The position numbers and the translations under genes are program-made. This document shows, in pieces, positions 60,858 through 64,000 of a stretch of 64,000 nt of DNA. Numbering within the stretch: position 1 is the stretch's first letter; the number at the start of each line of letters is the position of its first letter. Origin of the DNA: Prado023 sp963700395 (GTDB lineage Bacteria; Actinomycetota; Actinomycetes; S36-B12; CAIYMF01); the NCBI GenBank assembly GCA_963700395.1, contig CAVOXI010000002.1:1-64000 (forward strand), read 5' to 3'. The notes beneath the pieces are model-generated. The model worked only from the letters and a program-made list of their open reading frames with translations, did not search any database and was not told where the DNA came from.

Positions 60858-61506
60858 GTTCCATGGTCCCACGGTCCGTGGGCAGCCGGAGCCTCCCGGC
60901 ACGCTCGAGGTCGGCGATGAGCCCCTCGACGAGGAGCTCGACCACCGACTCCCGGGGTACCGGCGAGGTGGTGGCGGCCAGGGCGACCTCCTCCAACGAG
61001 CCCAACCAGCCGCGCACCGCCAGCTGGGTGATCTCGTCGCGGACCGGCCACTCGGCCGCGTCCAGCCAGCGGATCACGTGGTTGGTCCGCACCTCGTCGA
61101 GGACGGCCAGCACCTTGGGGTCCCCGCCGGAAGCACCGCGCACGAGGGCCACGTACATCCCGCGCTTGCGCTGGACGAACCTCAGGAACGCCCGCACCAT
61201 GTCGCGCAGTCGGGTGTCGACGTCGGTCCCCGGGCCGCGCGGGACGGCCACCATCAGCCGGTCGCCGGCGGTGGAGACGACGGCGGCGAAGTAGTCGCCC
61301 TTGGAGGGGAAGTAGTGGAAGACCAGCGTCCGCGACACCCCTGCCGCCGCGGCCACCTCGTCCATCGCGAGCTCCTGGATCGACCGGGTCGCGAGCAGGT
61401 CGAGGCCGATGTCGACCAGTTGCTGCCGCCGGTCGGAGGCGGACATGCGCGGTGGCCCCGGGACGGCCCCCATCGGGGCTGCTCCGGGGCCACCGCTGCG
61501 ACTCAC
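60850..61506 (-). CDS. TetR-family regulator
   Basis: A 218-residue (or 198 from the ATG at 61446) repressor with an N-terminal HTH (residues about 24-70: RQQLVDIGLDLLATRSIQEL, MDEVAAAAGVSRTLVFHYFPSKGDYF). The GTG at 61506 overlaps the fadB stop (GTGA). Position after fadAB suggests control of fatty-acid degradation, with an acyl-CoA as likely ligand; this is inference. Confidence 0.85.
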   Translation of the reverse strand: MSRSGGPGAAPMGAVPGPPRMSASDRRQQLVDIGLDLLATRSIQELAMDEVAAAAGVSRTLVFHYFPSKGDYFAAVVSTAGDRLMVAVPRGPGTDVDTRLRDMVRAFLRFVQRKRGMYVALVRGASGGDPKVLAVLDEVRTNHVIRWLDAAEWPVRDEITQLAVRGWLGSLEEVALAATTSPVPRESVVELLVEGLIADLERAGRLRLPTDRGTMEHA

Positions 61507-63672
61507 TTGTAGGTGCCCCCGGACTCAGCCAGCGCCACCAGCGAGGCGGGCGGCGTGAACCGCTCCCCGTACGTGGCGGCCAGCTCGTTGGCACGGGCGA
61601 CGAAGGCTGCTGGGCCCACGCCGTCGTAGGTGTTCACGAACTGCAGCACGCCACCGGTCCACGCCGGGAAGCCGATGCCGAAGATCGAGCCGATGTTCGC
61701 GTCCGGCACGGTGCGCAGGACGTTCTCGTCGAGGCACTTGATGCTCTCGATCACCTCGATGAACAGCATCCGGTCCTGCAGGTCCTGGAACTCGATGGCC
61801 AGGTTGTCGCCGCCGAAGGAGTCCTTGAGCCCGCTCCACAGGCCCAGCTTCTTGCCCTCGGCGTACTCGTAGAAGCCGGCGCCGGCGGCCCGGCCGCCAC
61901 GCGCGTTCTCGGTCACCATCTTCTCGATGACTGCGTACCCCGGGTGCGCCTCGAAGGCCACGCCCTCGGCCTCCGCGGCTGCGGCTGCCTCCTTCTTGAT
62001 CTTCAGTCCGAGCGTGAGGCTGACCTCGTCGGTCAGGGCCAGCGGCCCCACCGGGTAGCCGGCCTGCAGTGCTGCCTGCTCCACGCTGTTGGCCGGCACG
62101 CCCTCGCCGACCAGTGACGCGGCCTCGGCGACGACCGTTCCGATGACCCGGCTGGTGAAGAAGCCGCGGCTGTCGTTGACCACGATCGGCAGCTTGCGGA
62201 TCTGCACCGCCACGTCGATCGCCCTGGCAAGGGCCTCGTCCGAGGTCTTCTCGCCGACGACGATCTCCAGCAGCTTCATCTTGTCCACCGGCGAGAAGAA
62301 GTGCAGGCCGATGAAGTCCTCGGGACGGTCCACGCCCTCGGCGAGGCCGGTGACCGGCAGCGACGACGTGTTCGACCCCAGGAGCGCGTCCTCGGTCAGG
62401 AGCGGGACGACCTCGGCGTAGACCGACTTCTTCAGGTTCGGGTCCTCGAACACCGCCTCGATCATGAGGTCCGCGCCCTTGGCGTCGGCCATGTTCTCGG
62501 TGGGGGTGATCCGCGCGAGGATCTCGTCACGCGCATCGGCGGTCATCTTGCCCCGCGCGACGGCCTTGTCGAGGATGCCCTGGGAGTAGGCCTTGCCCTT
62601 CTCGGCGGCGGCGAGGTTCATGTCCTTGAGGACGACCTCCATGCCGGCACGGGCGCACTCGTAGGCGATGCCCGCGCCCATCATGCCGGCGCCGAGGACG
62701 ACCACCTTCTGGGCGGTGTACTTCGGGACGTCCTTCGGCCGGTCCCCGCCCTTGCTGATGTGCTGCAGGTCGAAGAAGAACGCCTGGATCATGTTCTTGC
62801 TGACCGGGCCGATGGCCAGGTTGACGAAGTACTGCGTCTCGATCTGCTCGGCCGTCGCGAAGTCGACCTGCGCACCCTCCACGGCCGCGGCCATGATGTG
62901 GTGCGGCGCGGGCATCGGGGCGCCCTTGAGCGTCTTGCGCAGGTTGGCCGGGAAGGCCGGGAGGTTCGCCGCGAACGCCGGGGTCATCGGGGTGCCGCCG
63001 GGGATCTTGTACCCCTTGACGTCCCACGGCTGGACGGCCTCGAGGTTCGACAGCGCCCAGGTCTTGGCGGCGTGGATCAGCTCCTCGGGGGTGCTGACGA
63101 CCTCGTCGACCACGCCGGCAGCCATCGCGTCCTTGGGCTTGCGCTGCTGGCCCTGGAGCAGGTGGTTCATCAGGGCGGTCTGGATGCCGAACATCCGCAC
63201 GGTGCGCACGACTCCGCCGCCACCGGGCAGCAGGCCGAGGCTGACCTCGGGCAGCCCGATCGTGGACCCCTTGACGTCCAGGGCGATGCGGTGGTGGCAG
63301 GCCAGTGCGATCTCGAGCCCGCCGCCGAGGGCGGAGCCGTTGATCGCCGCGACCACCGGGACGCCCAGGGTCTCCAGGCGGCGCAGCAGCGACTTCATCA
63401 GCGGTGACCTGGTCGGTGACCTGCTGGGCGTTGGCCGGGGTGGCCTGGCTCAGGTCGTGGAGGTCGCCGCCGGCGAAGAAGGTCTTCTTCCCCGAGGTGA
63501 GGACGACGCCGTTGATCGCGTCCTTCTCGGCCTCGAGTCGATCCATCGTGGTCGCCAGGGAGGAGACGAACAGGGCGTTCATCGTGTTGGCGCCCTGCGT
63601 GGGGTCGTCCATCGTCAGCGTGACGATTCCGGCCTCGTCGATCTCCCAGCCGAACATGTTGGTGTCAGTCAT
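61503..63672 (-). CDS. fadB: fatty-acid oxidation multifunctional protein: enoyl-CoA hydratase / 3-hydroxyacyl-CoA dehydrogenase (frameshifted)
   Basis: Beta-oxidation enzyme of about 722 residues. The N-terminal crotonase part (GKKTFFAGGDLHDL; GSALGGGLEIALACHHRIA; GLPEVSLGLLPGGGG) is broken by one shift near 63398. The C-terminal dehydrogenase has the NAD fold (VVLGAGMMGAGIAYECARAG), the catalytic His in IGLHFFSPVDKM and the C-terminal domains. The ATG at 63672 follows fadA by about 30 bases. Confidence 0.92.
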
Positions 63673-63702
63673 GTGTGATGCCTTCCTTGTCCGGTCGGGG
63701 TC

Positions 63703-64000
63703 TCAGAGCCGCTCGATGATGGTTGCCACGCCCATGCCTCCGCCGATGCACAGCGAGATCAGGCCGTAGCGGCCGCCCGTGCGCTCGAGCTCGTCGAGGC
63801 AGGTGGCGGTGATGATGGCGCCGGTGGCGCCCAGGGGGTGACCCATCGCGATGGCCCCGCCGTTGATGTTGACCTTGTCCGGGTCGACGTCGAGGTCGCG
63901 CATCCACTTGAGCACGACGGCTGCGAAGGCCTCATTGAGCTCGAACACGTCGATGTCGTCGATCCTCAGGCCCGCGGTCTTCAGCACCTTCTCGGTGGCC
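63703..64000 (-). CDS. fadA: acetyl-CoA acetyltransferase (thiolase), C-terminal part
   Basis: C-terminal 99 residues of a thiolase; the gene continues past the right edge. The catalytic His is in GGAIAMGHPLGATGA and the second active-site Cys in LCIGGGMGVA; the NEAFA motif is also present. It cleaves 3-ketoacyl-CoA, the last beta-oxidation step, and lies just upstream of fadB in the same direction. Confidence 0.93.
   Translation of the reverse strand, partial: ATEKVLKTAGLRIDDIDVFELNEAFAAVVLKWMRDLDVDPDKVNINGGAIAMGHPLGATGAIITATCLDELERTGGRYGLISLCIGGGMGVATIIERL

Overview
The window is chromosomal DNA of a high-GC actinobacterium. Evidence: a 16S-23S-5S rRNA operon with no spacer tRNA, strong G/C bias at third codon positions, frequent GTG starts, actinobacterial families (DUF1844, SseB-like, DUF1707, acVLRF1-type peptidyl-tRNA hydrolase, fused AccD-AccA) and the order argCJBDRGH. 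The infC-rpmI-rplT-trmH-pheS-pheT-arg arrangement resembles Streptomyces and relatives. I cannot name a genus.

Layout. 1-690: left edge with a possible acidic-repeat reading frame of unknown nature, then an rRNA terminator. 694-6320 (minus): 5S, 23S, 16S, leader and two tandem -35/-10 promoters. 6392-15763 (minus): tyrS after the arginine genes argC-J-B-D-R and argG-H, with two ArgR-operator-like palindromes overlapping the argC and argG -10 boxes. 15862-18761: a MarR-controlled DHA2 drug exporter and a short-chain dehydrogenase. 18841-23120: DUF1707 protein, pheT, pheS. 23415-25388 (plus): SulP transporter behind three PHO-box-like repeats. 25385-27646 (minus): rRNA methyltransferase, rplT, rpmI, infC (ATC start). 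27922-30639: DUF1844, SseB-like, fused acetyl-CoA carboxylase carboxyltransferase. 30823-35524 (plus): subtilisin-like exoprotease with a Trp-rich repeat tail, membrane PAS histidine kinase and REC-only regulator, the first two heavily frameshifted. 35552-41030 (minus): rpe-ribD-ribE-ribBA-ribH-hisE-hisG. 41191-45019: alpha/beta hydrolase and SRAP protein (minus), aroA and rsgA (plus). 45075-49132: lytic transglycosylase-like and phosphotransferase-like genes (minus), CBS protein and cytochrome P450 (plus). 49150-51755 (minus): response regulator, histidine kinase, GerMN lipoprotein. 51862-54487: hydrolase and DEAD-box helicase. 54680-61506: envelope and miscellaneous genes including an RDD protein, GH76 enzyme, thioesterase, two-RCK potassium channel, acVLRF1 and TetR. 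61503-64000 (minus): fatty-acid beta-oxidation genes fadB and fadA (partial).

Themes. The biosynthetic genes form tightly coupled minus-strand operons with 4-base ATGA/GTGA overlaps (argC/J, D/R, G/H; rpe/ribD, ribE/BA, BA/H). At least ten genes have a TANNNT-like box ending 6-8 bases before a GTG or ATG start, which predicts leaderless mRNAs. At least eleven genes, including essential-pathway genes such as argB, argJ and ribBA, carry single-base frameshifts with intact protein on both sides. This looks more like residual assembly indels than real decay, although the protease-kinase locus at 31-35 kb is much worse than the rest and could be a true pseudogene pair.
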